A stretch of DNA of 64,000 nucleotides. It comes from Akkermansia massiliensis (lineage in GTDB: Bacteria > Verrucomicrobiota > Verrucomicrobiia > Verrucomicrobiales > Akkermansiaceae). Below are positions 35,495 through 44,180 of this stretch, piece after piece. The notes under the pieces are model-generated. The model had not been told where the DNA came from, did not search any database, and was given only the letters and a program-made list of their open reading frames with translations. The translations under genes and the position numbers were made by a program. Where the stretch lies: NCBI RefSeq assembly GCF_023516715.1, contig NZ_JAMGSI010000002.1, positions 806,001-870,000 of the forward strand, given 5' to 3'. The number at the start of each line of letters is the position of its first letter. Position 1 is the first letter of the stretch.

Positions 35495-36598
35495 TCAGGC
35501 GGTGGTGATCAGGAAAAGGCCCAGGAACGCCAGCAGGAGGCTGATCATCCAGAAGCGGGCAATCACCTGGGTTTCCTTCCATCCCTTGAGTTCAAAATGG
35601 TGGTGGATGGGAGCCATGGCGAAGATGCGTTTACCGTGGCGCAGCTTGAAGCTGCCTACCTGGAGAACGACGGATGTGGCCTCCATGACGAAAACGCCAC
35701 CGATGACGATGAAAAGAAGCTCCTGCGCCGTGCAGACGGCGGCCATGCCGAATGCTCCGCCCAGGGCCAGGGAGCCGGTATCCCCCATGAAGACCCTGGC
35801 CGGGTAGCAGTTGTGCCACAGGAAACCCAGGCAGGCGCCCACCAGGGCCATCATGAAAACGCTGATTTCCCCTGCGCCGGGGTGGAAGGGGATGTCCAGG
35901 GAATCCGCCATCAGCCAGTTCCCGCAAATGGCGGCAATGATGGCGTAGGAGATGCCCGTGGTGACGGAGCAGCCGGAGGCGAGGCCGTCCAGTCCGTCCG
36001 TCAGGTTCACCGCATTGGAGGCGGACATGACCACCACGACGCCGAAGGGAATGTAAACGTACCACGGCAGGTTCACCTGGCCGTAGAACGGAATGAACAG
36101 GGAGGAGACGTAGTCATGCAGTTCCACGCGGGGGCTGCCTTCCGGGTACAGGTACAGGAACGTGACGCCCGCCAGCCCGGCCAGGAACTGGATGAAGAGT
36201 TTTTTACGCGCGGAAATGCCGTCCGAGGTTTTCTTGGCCACCTTCAGGTAGTCGTCCCGGAAGCCCAGCAGTCCCAGCGCCAGGGTGACGAACAGGCAGG
36301 AGATGATGAAGGGATTGTTCATTCTGGCGCACAGCAGGGTAGCCGCCGTCATGGAGCCTACGATCAGCACGCCGCCCATGGTGGGAGTTCCCGCCTTGGC
36401 TCCGTGGAGTTCCGCCAGCTTGTGCACTTCCTCCGCGGTCCTGATGGGCTGGCCGATTTTCAGGGAAATCAGCGCGCGGATTACCCGCGGGGCGAACATC
36501 ATCGTCAGGACAAAAGAGATGAGGCAGGCCAGCAGGGCTCTCCCTGCCGGTTCTGCAAGCGCCCCCGCGGGGCTGAGCTGTTCAATGAAGGAATGCAT
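35495..36598 (-). CDS. mraY: Phospho-N-acetylmuramoyl-pentapeptide transferase
   Basis: 367 aa, about 10 transmembrane helices. Transfers phospho-MurNAc-pentapeptide to undecaprenyl phosphate, making lipid I. Signature stretches are KAGTPTMGGVLIVGS, LGFRDDYLKV (Asp pair), SNAVNLTDGLDGLASG and GDTGSLALGGAFG, with MAPIHHHFELKGWKET near the end. I chose the ATG at 36598 (MHSFIEQL), because the preceding residues are out-of-frame murF sequence. Confidence 0.97.
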   Translation of the reverse strand: MHSFIEQLSPAGALAEPAGRALLACLISFVLTMMFAPRVIRALISLKIGQPIRTAEEVHKLAELHGAKAGTPTMGGVLIVGSMTAATLLCARMNNPFIISCLFVTLALGLLGFRDDYLKVAKKTSDGISARKKLFIQFLAGLAGVTFLYLYPEGSPRVELHDYVSSLFIPFYGQVNLPWYVYIPFGVVVVMSASNAVNLTDGLDGLASGCSVTTGISYAIIAAICGNWLMADSLDIPFHPGAGEISVFMMALVGACLGFLWHNCYPARVFMGDTGSLALGGAFGMAAVCTAQELLFIVIGGVFVMEATSVVLQVGSFKLRHGKRIFAMAPIHHHFELKGWKETQVIARFWMISLLLAFLGLFLITTA

Positions 36599-36603
36599 AA
36601 AAT

Positions 36604-37977
36604 TTACTGGGGCGGAAAGGTGAGGTTCATGACTTGCTCCATCCGGGCAAGGCGGCTGCCCTTGAAAAGGACGATGTCTCCCGGCGCCGTGTGGCTGCGG
36701 AGCCATTCGGCGGCTTCCTCTGCGGAGCCGAAGTTCAGTCCTTTGGTGGATGAGTTCGGAGAAATGGCGTCCGTAATCCGGGCGGCATCCGTTCCCACGC
36801 TGACCACGCAGTCAAAGCGGAGCTTTTCCGCCGTGCGTCCCACCAGCGCGTGCCCTTCTTCGGAAAACGTTCCCAGTTCCCCCATTCTGCCCAGCACCGC
36901 AAAGCGCCTGCCGGTGCAGGAAAGCTCCGCTGCGGTGTGCAGGGCGGCCTGCATGGAATCCGGATTGGCGTTATACGTATCGTCCACTACCAGAATGCCG
37001 TTGGACCGGGTGCAGTGGAGCCTGCCGCCCGTGAGCTGCGCCCGGTTGAGGCCGGAGACGATCTGCTCCTTCGCAAGACCTGCCACCCAGCCGGCGGCGG
37101 CGGCCAGAAGCGCATTGGCCACCATGTGGCGGCCGTGGACGGGCAGTTCCACCACCTCCCGGCAGAAATCAGGAATGGAAAGGGTGAAACGCGTCCCATT
37201 CTCCGTGGAGACCGGGTTTTCCGCGCGGACGGTTCCGGAGTCAATGCCGCACTCAATGCACGCGGCGCGGGTGGACCGGCGGATCATGTCCGCATAATCG
37301 CAGTCCGCCGGGAAAATCATGAAGCCGTCTTCCGGCAGGCAGCGGGCTACCGTGCATTTTTCCCGGGCAATGTTTTCCCGGGAGCCCAGGTATTCAATAT
37401 GGGAAGTGCCGATGCTGGTGATGATGCCGATCTTCGGGCGTGTCATTTCACACAGGGGGGCCAGTTCTCCCGGATGGTTCATGCCCATTTCCCACACGGC
37501 GGCCTCGTCCGCCGGGGAAGCCCGGAGGATGCTGAGGGGAACGCCGATGTGGTTGTTCAGGTTTCCCTGCGTGGCGATGGTCCGGAGTCCCTGGGAAAGA
37601 ACGGAGGCGGTCAGGTCCTTGGTGGAGGTCTTCCCGTTGGAGCCGGTCAGGCCGATGGCGGTGAGGGTCAGCCCGGCACGCCACCAGGAGGCCAGCTGCT
37701 GGAGGGCTTTCAGCGTATCCTCCACCAGGATGACGGCGCAGGAGGGGTCCATCCCTTCCTCCACGCGGCTGACGACGACTGCCGCCGCGGTGCGGGAAGC
37801 CTCCGGGGCAAACAGGTTGCCGTCAAACTTTTCTCCTCCCAGCGCGAAGAAAACGGCATGGGGCGGCAGGGCGCGGCTGTCTGTGCACACGCCTCCGGAA
37901 GCGACCCTGTCAAAGGGGCCGCTGACCAGTTTTCCGCCGATGGCGTTGCAGATGCCGTGTGCCGTGAGGGAGGTCAT
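36604..37977 (-). CDS. murF: UDP-N-acetylmuramoyl-tripeptide--D-alanyl-D-alanine ligase
   Basis: 457 aa. Adds D-Ala-D-Ala, made by Ddl in the same cluster, to the UDP-MurNAc-tripeptide. Motifs are GLTGSNGKTSTKDL (ATP loop), EMGMNHPGEL, TSIGTSHIEYLGS, PGRHMVANALLAAA-like PVHGRHMVANALLAAA, and DDTYNANPDSMQAAL. 18 nt after murE, 5 nt before mraY. Confidence 0.96.
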   Translation of the reverse strand: MTSLTAHGICNAIGGKLVSGPFDRVASGGVCTDSRALPPHAVFFALGGEKFDGNLFAPEASRTAAAVVVSRVEEGMDPSCAVILVEDTLKALQQLASWWRAGLTLTAIGLTGSNGKTSTKDLTASVLSQGLRTIATQGNLNNHIGVPLSILRASPADEAAVWEMGMNHPGELAPLCEMTRPKIGIITSIGTSHIEYLGSRENIAREKCTVARCLPEDGFMIFPADCDYADMIRRSTRAACIECGIDSGTVRAENPVSTENGTRFTLSIPDFCREVVELPVHGRHMVANALLAAAAGWVAGLAKEQIVSGLNRAQLTGGRLHCTRSNGILVVDDTYNANPDSMQAALHTAAELSCTGRRFAVLGRMGELGTFSEEGHALVGRTAEKLRFDCVVSVGTDAARITDAISPNSSTKGLNFGSAEEAAEWLRSHTAPGDIVLFKGSRLARMEQVMNLTFPPQ

Positions 37978-37995
37978 GAAAGATGAAATGATGTG

Positions 37996-39501
37996 TTATG
38001 CCTGCGGGAACTCTTCCCTCTCCTTGATGAACATGTTGCGCCGCACTTCCTTGGCGTCGCTGAAATCGATGCGTCCGGTGGAAAGCTCCTGGTAGTTTTC
38101 ATGGCCCTTGCCCGCAATCAGGACGACGTCCCCCAGCCGGGCCTGTTCGATGGCCGTGGCGATGGCCCGGGCGCGGTCCGGAATGATGGCGTACCTGCCT
38201 TCCGGCATGCCCGCCGTAATCTGGCTGATGATGGAGAGGGGCTCCTCGCTCCTGGGGTTGTCGGAAGTGACGATGCAGGCGTCAGACAGGCGCGCGGCCA
38301 CGGCGCCCATCAGCGGGCGCTTGCCCTTGTCCCGGTCACCGCCGCAGCCGAACACGGTAATCAGGCGGCGGGAGCAGATTTCCTTGAGCGTCCTGCAGAC
38401 GTTTTCCAGGGCGTCCGGCGTGTGGGCGTAATCAATGAAGATCTGGGCGCCTCCGGGGTGGGTGAACAATTGCAGTCTGCCGGGAACCTGCGGAATGTTC
38501 TGGAGGTTCGCGATGGCGTCCCGTACCGGGATGCCGGCGCAGATGACGGCCGCCAGCGCGGCCAGGCTGTTGTACATATTGAATTTGCCGATCAGGGGCA
38601 CGCGCACCAGGTAGCTTTTTCCCTTGTATTCCAGTTCGTATTCGCTGCCCTTGGCCGTGGCGTGGTGCACCAGCATGCGGAAATCCGCGCCCAGGGCGGA
38701 ACCGTAGGTCTTGACGGCCATGCGGCCGGAGAACATTTCTGCCAGGCGGCGGCCGTAGGCGTCGTCAATGTTGATGACGGCCACGGGCTTGCGGCGGGCC
38801 CTGGTGTCCTGCGCCATCTGCTCGAACAACTTCGCCTTGGCCTGGAAATAATTCTCCATGGTGTGGTGGTAATCCAGGTGGTCCTGGGTCAGGTTGGTGA
38901 AAATGCCCACGTTAAAATTAATGCCGGCCACGCGTTCCTGGTCCAGCGCATGGGAGGATACCTCCATGGAAACGCCGCGGCAGCCGTTTTCAAACATCTC
39001 CTTCAGCAGGTGTTCCAGCTCCAGCGGGCCGGGCGTGGTGTGGGTGGAGGGGGTGATTTCCTCCCCGTTGTCATAGGCGATGGTGCCGATCAGCCCGGCG
39101 CGCAGCCAGGACTGCTTCAGCAGGGAATGGGCGATGTAGGCCGTCGTAGTTTTTCCGTTCGTCCCCGTCACGCCTATCATGGTCATGTGGCGGGAGGGAT
39201 GGCCGTTCCAGGCCGCGCCCATCAGGCTGACGGCCAGGCGGGAATCGTTCACCTCCACCCAGCTGACTCCGGCGTCCCTGGCTTCCTTCGTGCAGGGCAT
39301 TTCCGCGACGACGGCGCAGGCTCCGCGGCGGATGGCTTCCGGAATGAACTCGTGGCCGTCCGCCTGGGTTCCCTTCAGGGCAATATAGCAGGAGCCGGGC
39401 AGAACGCGGCGGCTGTCGCATTCCAGATGGGAGATTTTCACCTGGGGGGAGCCGGTGAGCGTATGGGCGGGAAGGTCTTTGAGCAAGGTAAGTAGCTTCA
39501 T
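37996..39501 (-). CDS. murE: UDP-N-acetylmuramoyl-tripeptide synthetase (meso-diaminopimelate type)
   Basis: 501 aa from the ATG at 39501 (MKLLTLLKDLP). Motifs are GVTGTNGKTTTAYIAHSLL (ATP loop), EVSSHALDQERVAGI, NLTQDHLDYHHTME, DYAHTPDALEN, and SDNPRSEEP (DNPR), the signature that selects meso-diaminopimelate rather than lysine. This supports a Gram-negative type murein. 7 nt after ftsI. Confidence 0.96.
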   Translation of the reverse strand: MKLLTLLKDLPAHTLTGSPQVKISHLECDSRRVLPGSCYIALKGTQADGHEFIPEAIRRGACAVVAEMPCTKEARDAGVSWVEVNDSRLAVSLMGAAWNGHPSRHMTMIGVTGTNGKTTTAYIAHSLLKQSWLRAGLIGTIAYDNGEEITPSTHTTPGPLELEHLLKEMFENGCRGVSMEVSSHALDQERVAGINFNVGIFTNLTQDHLDYHHTMENYFQAKAKLFEQMAQDTRARRKPVAVINIDDAYGRRLAEMFSGRMAVKTYGSALGADFRMLVHHATAKGSEYELEYKGKSYLVRVPLIGKFNMYNSLAALAAVICAGIPVRDAIANLQNIPQVPGRLQLFTHPGGAQIFIDYAHTPDALENVCRTLKEICSRRLITVFGCGGDRDKGKRPLMGAVAARLSDACIVTSDNPRSEEPLSIISQITAGMPEGRYAIIPDRARAIATAIEQARLGDVVLIAGKGHENYQELSTGRIDFSDAKEVRRNMFIKEREEFPQA

Positions 39502-39508
39502 GATAGGA

Positions 39509-41608
39509 TTATCTGCGCGGCAGTTTGGACGGGGAGGAAGAGGCTTGGGCACGGGAGGCTTTTTTGTCTGCCTCCGCGGAAGGGGTATTCTTGGGAATGT
39601 TCATGGCCGCCGCCAGGCGGGTGGCCAGTTTCTGGAAGACCGGAGCGCATACGGTGCCGCCGCCGGGGTGGCAGTGCTTGGAGGTGGGATCGTCAATGAC
39701 GATGAGGCAGACGAAGGCCGGGTCCTCCACCGGAAGCATCCCTACAAAGGAGACGGTATAGCGGTTGTCAAAATAGCCGCCCGTGGGCTTCACCTTGTGG
39801 GCGGTGCCGGTCTTGCCCCCCACGTTGTAGCCTTCAATCCGCGCCCTTTTGGCGGTTCCGTCCAGGTCCGTGACGTGGAACAGGGCGTTCCGGAGGTTCC
39901 GGGCTGTTTTAACGCTCATGACCCGGCATACTTCCACGGGGGGGGAGGGCTGGAAATTCTTGTCGTCCACGTAAATGCCGTCCACCAGCCGGGGGCGCAT
40001 GCGCACGCCGTCATTCGCGATGGCGGCGTAGGCCATGGCGACCTGCAAGGGGGAGACCATCAGGGAATAGCCGAAGCTGATGCGGGAGAAGTTGACGAAG
40101 TTGCTGCCGTCCTGGCACTGGCTGTTGGTTTCCCCCGGCAGGTCGATGCCCGTCTTGGAGGAAAAACCGTATAGGTCAAAATACTTTTTATACGTGGGCC
40201 AGCCCGATTTCAGCGCAATGCGGAAGGCGCCCGGGTTGCTGGACTTTTTCAGCACGCCCGCCACGGTCAGGCCGCTGTAGAAACGGGGGGCGTCCGTGAC
40301 GGGGCGGGAGCCGGGCACCATGTAGGGCGTGCAGTTGATCATGGTATCGAATGTGGCCTTTCCGCTGTCCACGGCGGACGTGACGGAAACGATCTTGAAG
40401 GTGGAACCCGGTTCGTACAGGGACTGCACGGCGAAGTGGTAGGCGCCTTCCTGCAGGCCCTCGCGCGTATTTAAATTATAGTGGGGACGGCTGGCCATCG
40501 CCAGAATGCTGCCGGTCTTGGGCTCCACGACGATAATGCAGCCGCGGGGCTTGTGGGTCTGGTCCGTGTAAAAGGAAATGGCGGCGTCCAATTCCTCCTC
40601 CACGATCGTCTGGTACTCCATGTTCACGGTCAGGCGAACGTTCAGGCCGTCCACGGCGTCCTTGAAACGGGAATCCGCGGAGGGGATGATGCGGCCCCGG
40701 CTGTCCTTCCGGTACTCCCTGATGCCGTTGTGGCCCAGAAGCTGGTCGTCCAGCTGTTTTTCAAGGCCGGAAAGGGCCACGGGCCGCGGACCGCTGTCCT
40801 TCGTCTGGGCGATGTAGCCCAGAATGTGCACCATGCATTCCGGCACGGAATAAACGCGCTTGGAAGAAGTCTCAAACCGGAACCCTTGGACGCGGGCGTT
40901 CTGGATGGCCTGGCGCAGCAGTTCCGCTTTTTCCTCGGACAGGTTCTTGGCGATGACGATGCGCTTCTTGGGAATCTCCCCGTCCTTTTCCACCGTGTTG
41001 ATGATGTCCTGCACGCTCATGTCCGGCAGGAAGGGGGCGATCACGCTGGCGGCGTATTCCAGATGGGCCTGCACGTATTTTCTCACCATCTCCGGCTCAT
41101 AAAGCTCTTCCAGCTTCTTCCTGGCCATGTCTACCCCTTCCGGGCCGTCCTCAGGCTCTTCCAGCAGGATTTTCGCCAGATTGTGCTCCTTGCTGCCGTC
41201 CTTCTTGCTGGCCGCCTGTCCCAGGATTTTGCTGCGGAAACCGGAAACGAGCTTCTCTTTCTCCTTGTCCGTGGCGGCTTCTCCCCAGAAGGCGGAGTGG
41301 ACGGCCTTGGAATAGGCAAGAGCCCAGCTGATGGTCTTGGGATCGTTCAGGTGGTAGCCGTCCGCAATCAGCTCGGAACTCTGCATGTTGTTGGTGAGGA
41401 TCTCCTCATTGGCGTCCATGATGCGACCGCGCTGGGGCAGGAGAACCTCCCGTTCAATAATGCCGCCGCTGGGGACTCCGCCCGTTTTCCGGGGGGAAAC
41501 CAGTTGGAGGTTGACCAGCGTCAGCATCAGCCAGATGACCGCAGCGCCCGCCACGCCGCACAGGACGAGGCTTCTTCTGGCAAATCTGGACTTCGTGATC
41601 GTGGTCAT
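39509..41608 (-). CDS. ftsI: Division-specific penicillin-binding protein 2B/3 (FtsI)
   Basis: 699 aa from the ATG at 41608. One N-terminal transmembrane helix (about 20-38) is followed by a dimerisation domain beginning RGRIMDANEEIL and a transpeptidase domain. Active-site motifs are complete: STFK (402-405), SSN (456-458) and KTGT (599-602). A charged, Lys/Glu-rich region at roughly 110-185 is longer than in E. coli FtsI (588 aa). No PASTA domain is present; the tail is Lys/Ser/Pro-rich. It cross-links septal murein with FtsW. Confidence 0.95.
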   Translation of the reverse strand: MTTITKSRFARRSLVLCGVAGAAVIWLMLTLVNLQLVSPRKTGGVPSGGIIEREVLLPQRGRIMDANEEILTNNMQSSELIADGYHLNDPKTISWALAYSKAVHSAFWGEAATDKEKEKLVSGFRSKILGQAASKKDGSKEHNLAKILLEEPEDGPEGVDMARKKLEELYEPEMVRKYVQAHLEYAASVIAPFLPDMSVQDIINTVEKDGEIPKKRIVIAKNLSEEKAELLRQAIQNARVQGFRFETSSKRVYSVPECMVHILGYIAQTKDSGPRPVALSGLEKQLDDQLLGHNGIREYRKDSRGRIIPSADSRFKDAVDGLNVRLTVNMEYQTIVEEELDAAISFYTDQTHKPRGCIIVVEPKTGSILAMASRPHYNLNTREGLQEGAYHFAVQSLYEPGSTFKIVSVTSAVDSGKATFDTMINCTPYMVPGSRPVTDAPRFYSGLTVAGVLKKSSNPGAFRIALKSGWPTYKKYFDLYGFSSKTGIDLPGETNSQCQDGSNFVNFSRISFGYSLMVSPLQVAMAYAAIANDGVRMRPRLVDGIYVDDKNFQPSPPVEVCRVMSVKTARNLRNALFHVTDLDGTAKRARIEGYNVGGKTGTAHKVKPTGGYFDNRYTVSFVGMLPVEDPAFVCLIVIDDPTSKHCHPGGGTVCAPVFQKLATRLAAAMNIPKNTPSAEADKKASRAQASSSPSKLPRR

Positions 41609-41624
41609 GAACGGCTCGGCGCAT

Positions 41625-41969
41625 TTAATTGCCTGCCGCGGCAATGCGGGAGGCGTTTTCGGAAGAAATGTATTCTACGGCTGAGGGCTCGATAGGCTGA
41701 AGGTTGGACTTGTCCTGGGCCAGCCTGTCGCGGATGGCCCAGCGGCTGGTCAGGGAGGAAGTCTTGGAACGGTAATATTCCTTCGTGAGTTCGCAGGAAG
41801 CGATCTCCTCGTTCATTTGCTTGATGTCGCGCGCGACCTGGATCTGGTCGTTTTTCAGCACGGCATAAGTGATGCCCGCCCCGCAGGTGAGGGAGGCGAA
41901 GGCAATGAGCCACATGATCATGCTCACGCTGATCTGGTGGCCGGTGAAACGCTGTTTGAATCTTTTCAT
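41625..41969 (-). CDS. ftsL: FtsL-like bitopic division protein
   Basis: 114 aa from the ATG at 41969. A basic N-terminus, one transmembrane helix (about 15-36, MIMWLIAFASLTCGAGITYAVL) and a periplasmic coiled coil (about 40-75, IQVARDIKQMNEEIASCEL) match the FtsL/DivIC design. FtsL sequences are poorly conserved, so the call rests on topology and on its place between rsmH and ftsI, where ftsL is nearly always found. Confidence 0.75.
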   Translation of the reverse strand: MKRFKQRFTGHQISVSMIMWLIAFASLTCGAGITYAVLKNDQIQVARDIKQMNEEIASCELTKEYYRSKTSSLTSRWAIRDRLAQDKSNLQPIEPSAVEYISSENASRIAAAGN

Positions 41970-41992
41970 GGCGGTGGCGAAGGAGAGATGGG

Positions 41993-43558
41993 TCAGATGA
42001 TTTTTTCCACGCCGCGCAACTTGGCGCTGCGGGAACGGGGGTTGGTTGAAAGTTCTTCTTCTCCCGCAGTGACGGGCTTGCGGGAAAGCAGGCGGAAGCA
42101 GTAATCCGGGTTGGGGCGCGGAGCCGGCCATTCCGGACGGTCGATTTCCGGACGGCTCCGGAGGTCGAAGAACTGCTTGACCCTGCGGTCTTCCAGGCTG
42201 TGGAAGGTAATAACGGCCATGCGGCCCCCCTTGCCCAGCAGGCGCACGGAGGAATCCAGCAGCGCGTCCAGCGCGTCCAGCTCCCCGTTGACGGCGATTC
42301 TCAAAGCCTGGAACGTACGGGTGCCGGGATGCTGCCGCCCCTTGCGCGGAAGGACGGATTCCACCACGCGGGCGAGCTGGGCGGTGGTGGTGATGGGAGC
42401 CAGGGAACGCGCCTTTACGATGGCGCGGGCAATGGCGCGGGAAGCCCGTTCCTCTCCGAACTGCCAGAGGATGTCCGCGATCTCTTCTTCCGGGGCCTCG
42501 TTCACCAGGTTGCGGGCGGAAAAGGCGGCGCGGGTGTCCATGCGCATGTCCAGCGGGCCGTCTTCCCGGAAGGAAAAGCCGCGGGAGGCGGTATCAAGCT
42601 GGTGGGAGGAAACGCCGAGGTCCGCCAGCAGGCCGTCCACCTGGGAAACGCCCTGCTGGGCGAGGATGCTTTCCACATCCTGGAAATTGCCGGCGAGCAC
42701 CTTGAAACGGGAGCCGAAGCGGGCCAGCTTCAGCGCGGCGGCGCGGCGGGCGTCCGGGTCGCGGTCAATGCCCCAGACGGTAGCGCCCTGTTCCAGAAGA
42801 AATTCCGTATGGCCGCCGCCGCCGAGCGTACAGTCCACGATCAGTTTGCCGGGGCCTGCCGCCAGCATGTCCACCGTCTCATGCAGCAGAACCGTAACAT
42901 GGTTAAAACCGTTGCCGGAAACGGCTCCGTCCGTTTCCGCGTCAGCGGAGGCGGAAACGGCGTCATCCCCCAGTTCGGAAACCAGGGCGTCCACTTTGGC
43001 TTCGGCTTCCGGAGCTTTCAGGGCTTCCGTGTGGTACACGCCTTCCCAGTTCATGGAGGGGGCAAGCGCCTTCCAGGAACAGACCAGCTCGTCCACCCCC
43101 TTCTCCTCCGTCAACTCCGCAATCACGTGCACATGGTTGCGGCAGATGCTCCATGCCAGCACGCGGCAGGACGTTTCCGCCGCAAGGGCATTTGCCAGGG
43201 CCTGCGCCTCCTCCGTGCGGACATGCGTACCCGCGCCCGCGCGTAAAGAAAGCTCAACATGGCCATCAAAAGCCCGGTTCAGGCTGGAGGACAATGCGCC
43301 CAATTTGCCATAAGCGCCCTTCTGTCCCGCCAGGGACATTTCCGCGGTGATGCGTGCCTTCTCCTGCTGCCAGGCGATCATGTCCTGCGCCGGAAGGGCG
43401 TCGTGCCCCCAGAAAACAATGGAATAAGCCGTAACCTCCGCATTCAGCCCGGTTCTGGCGCCGACGCCCAGGCCGGAAACAAGCCAGCCCGGGCGCAGCG
43501 CAAGCGTTGCGTAGGGATGGGCCTGATGCGTGGGCGGAATGGTAGGGTCTGGGGGCAT
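41993..43558 (-). CDS. rsmH: RsmH 16S rRNA m4C1402 methyltransferase with an N-terminal RAYT-like HUH domain
   Basis: 521 aa, about 210 longer than normal RsmH. Residues about 218-521 are RsmH: HVTVLLHETVDML, SAM-binding DCTLGGGGHTEFLL (242-255), GIDRDPDA, GLLADLGVSSHQLD, SFREDGPLDMRMD and ITFHSLEDRRVKQFF. Residues about 45-180 resemble REP-associated tyrosine transposases (Y1/HUH): GHDALPAQDMIAWQQEKARI matches their early adSLP...W..E segment, and LAWSICRNHVHVIAEL (134-149) matches the metal-binding WVVMPNHVHVLVE motif (His 142, His 144), followed by VDELVCSWKAL. A Tyr at 175 may or may not be the catalytic one. A 40-residue acidic Ala/Asp/Glu-rich linker joins the two. The frame is unbroken from the ATG at 43558. 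Confidence 0.85.
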   Translation of the reverse strand: MPPDPTIPPTHQAHPYATLALRPGWLVSGLGVGARTGLNAEVTAYSIVFWGHDALPAQDMIAWQQEKARITAEMSLAGQKGAYGKLGALSSSLNRAFDGHVELSLRAGAGTHVRTEEAQALANALAAETSCRVLAWSICRNHVHVIAELTEEKGVDELVCSWKALAPSMNWEGVYHTEALKAPEAEAKVDALVSELGDDAVSASADAETDGAVSGNGFNHVTVLLHETVDMLAAGPGKLIVDCTLGGGGHTEFLLEQGATVWGIDRDPDARRAAALKLARFGSRFKVLAGNFQDVESILAQQGVSQVDGLLADLGVSSHQLDTASRGFSFREDGPLDMRMDTRAAFSARNLVNEAPEEEIADILWQFGEERASRAIARAIVKARSLAPITTTAQLARVVESVLPRKGRQHPGTRTFQALRIAVNGELDALDALLDSSVRLLGKGGRMAVITFHSLEDRRVKQFFDLRSRPEIDRPEWPAPRPNPDYCFRLLSRKPVTAGEEELSTNPRSRSAKLRGVEKII

Positions 43559-43567
43559 GAAGGGAGA

Positions 43568-44023
43568 TCAGAGAATGCCGTAGGATTGGTTGATATCGGA
43601 AATATTGGCGTTTTCACGCCGGGAGACTTCTTCATAGAGAGAAGGTTCCCATAATTCGAAATATCCTCTCCGCGCGGCGAGCCGGACGGAGGAACTGAGC
43701 TGTGCGTGTTCGCACATTTGTTTGGGTATCAGTAGTTTGCCCTGGGCGTTGATGATGGCCTCCACGCAGTTGGCATATAATCTGCCGATGAACAGGTCGA
43801 TCTGCGCTTCCGTGTAGCCGGGCGTGGCTTCTATCTTGTCAATGAGTTGCTGGAATTTTTCCCGCGTATAGGCTTTAACGGTCGGCAATTCAAGGCGCCG
43901 GCCGGATAGCAGGAGCAGGGCGCAGCCTTCGGTAGGCCTCCATTCAGCCGGAATCGCAATCCGGTTTTTGGGGTCCAGCTTGTGCGTGTATGCACCAAAA
44001 AGGTTGTCTGATACACTGCTCAT
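43568..44023 (-). CDS. mraZ: Transcriptional regulator/division protein MraZ
   Basis: 151 aa from the ATG at 44023 (MSSVSDNLFGAYTHKLDPKNR). Two AbrB/SpoVT-like half-domains each carry the MraZ loop: THKLDPKNRIAIPAEWR and INAQGKLLIPKQM. MraZ forms a ring that binds a row of short repeats in its own promoter and represses the dcw cluster. The first start in frame, five codons upstream, would fall inside the operator region and is less likely. It is the first gene of the cluster; rsmH follows after 9 nt. Confidence 0.94.
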   Translation of the reverse strand: MSSVSDNLFGAYTHKLDPKNRIAIPAEWRPTEGCALLLLSGRRLELPTVKAYTREKFQQLIDKIEATPGYTEAQIDLFIGRLYANCVEAIINAQGKLLIPKQMCEHAQLSSSVRLAARRGYFELWEPSLYEEVSRRENANISDINQSYGIL

Positions 44024-44031
44024 CGCATGCA

Positions 44032-44071
44032 AGTACACTACGTAGTGACTTCAATACACTTTAATGCACCT
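44032..44071 (-). promoter_or_regulatory. MraZ-box-like array of 10-bp units
   Basis: On the minus strand four contiguous 10-mers follow each other: AGGTGCATTA (44071-44062), AAGTGTATTG (44061-44052), AAGTCACTAC (44051-44042) and GTAGTGTACT (44041-44032). The first three share A-R-G-T at the same phase. MraZ operators in other bacteria are rows of GTG-containing repeats at 10-bp spacing. A perfect palindrome CACTACGTAGTG (44036-44047) overlaps the last two units. The array ends 8 nt before the mraZ ATG. Confidence 0.7.
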
Positions 44072-44081
44072 GAAATGTCAA
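44053..44081 (-). promoter_or_regulatory. dcw-cluster (mraZ) promoter
   Basis: On the minus strand a perfect -35 TTGACA (44081-44076) and -10 TGTATT (44058-44053) are 17 nt apart. The -10 lies inside the second repeat of the MraZ-box array and the first repeat fills the spacer, so bound MraZ would block RNA polymerase. Confidence 0.75.
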
Positions 44082-44180
44082 CCCCGTACTGGAAAAAAGT
44101 ATTTTTTCTTGTGTTCATGTCGTGAAAAAAAGCATTGATCCGCTCTTGCGCCGCTCCGGGACCGGTATTATATTCCGCGC

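Noticed and set aside
35492-37297. A 601-codon open frame on the plus strand
   Set aside because: It is antisense to mraY and murF and shows no family resemblance.
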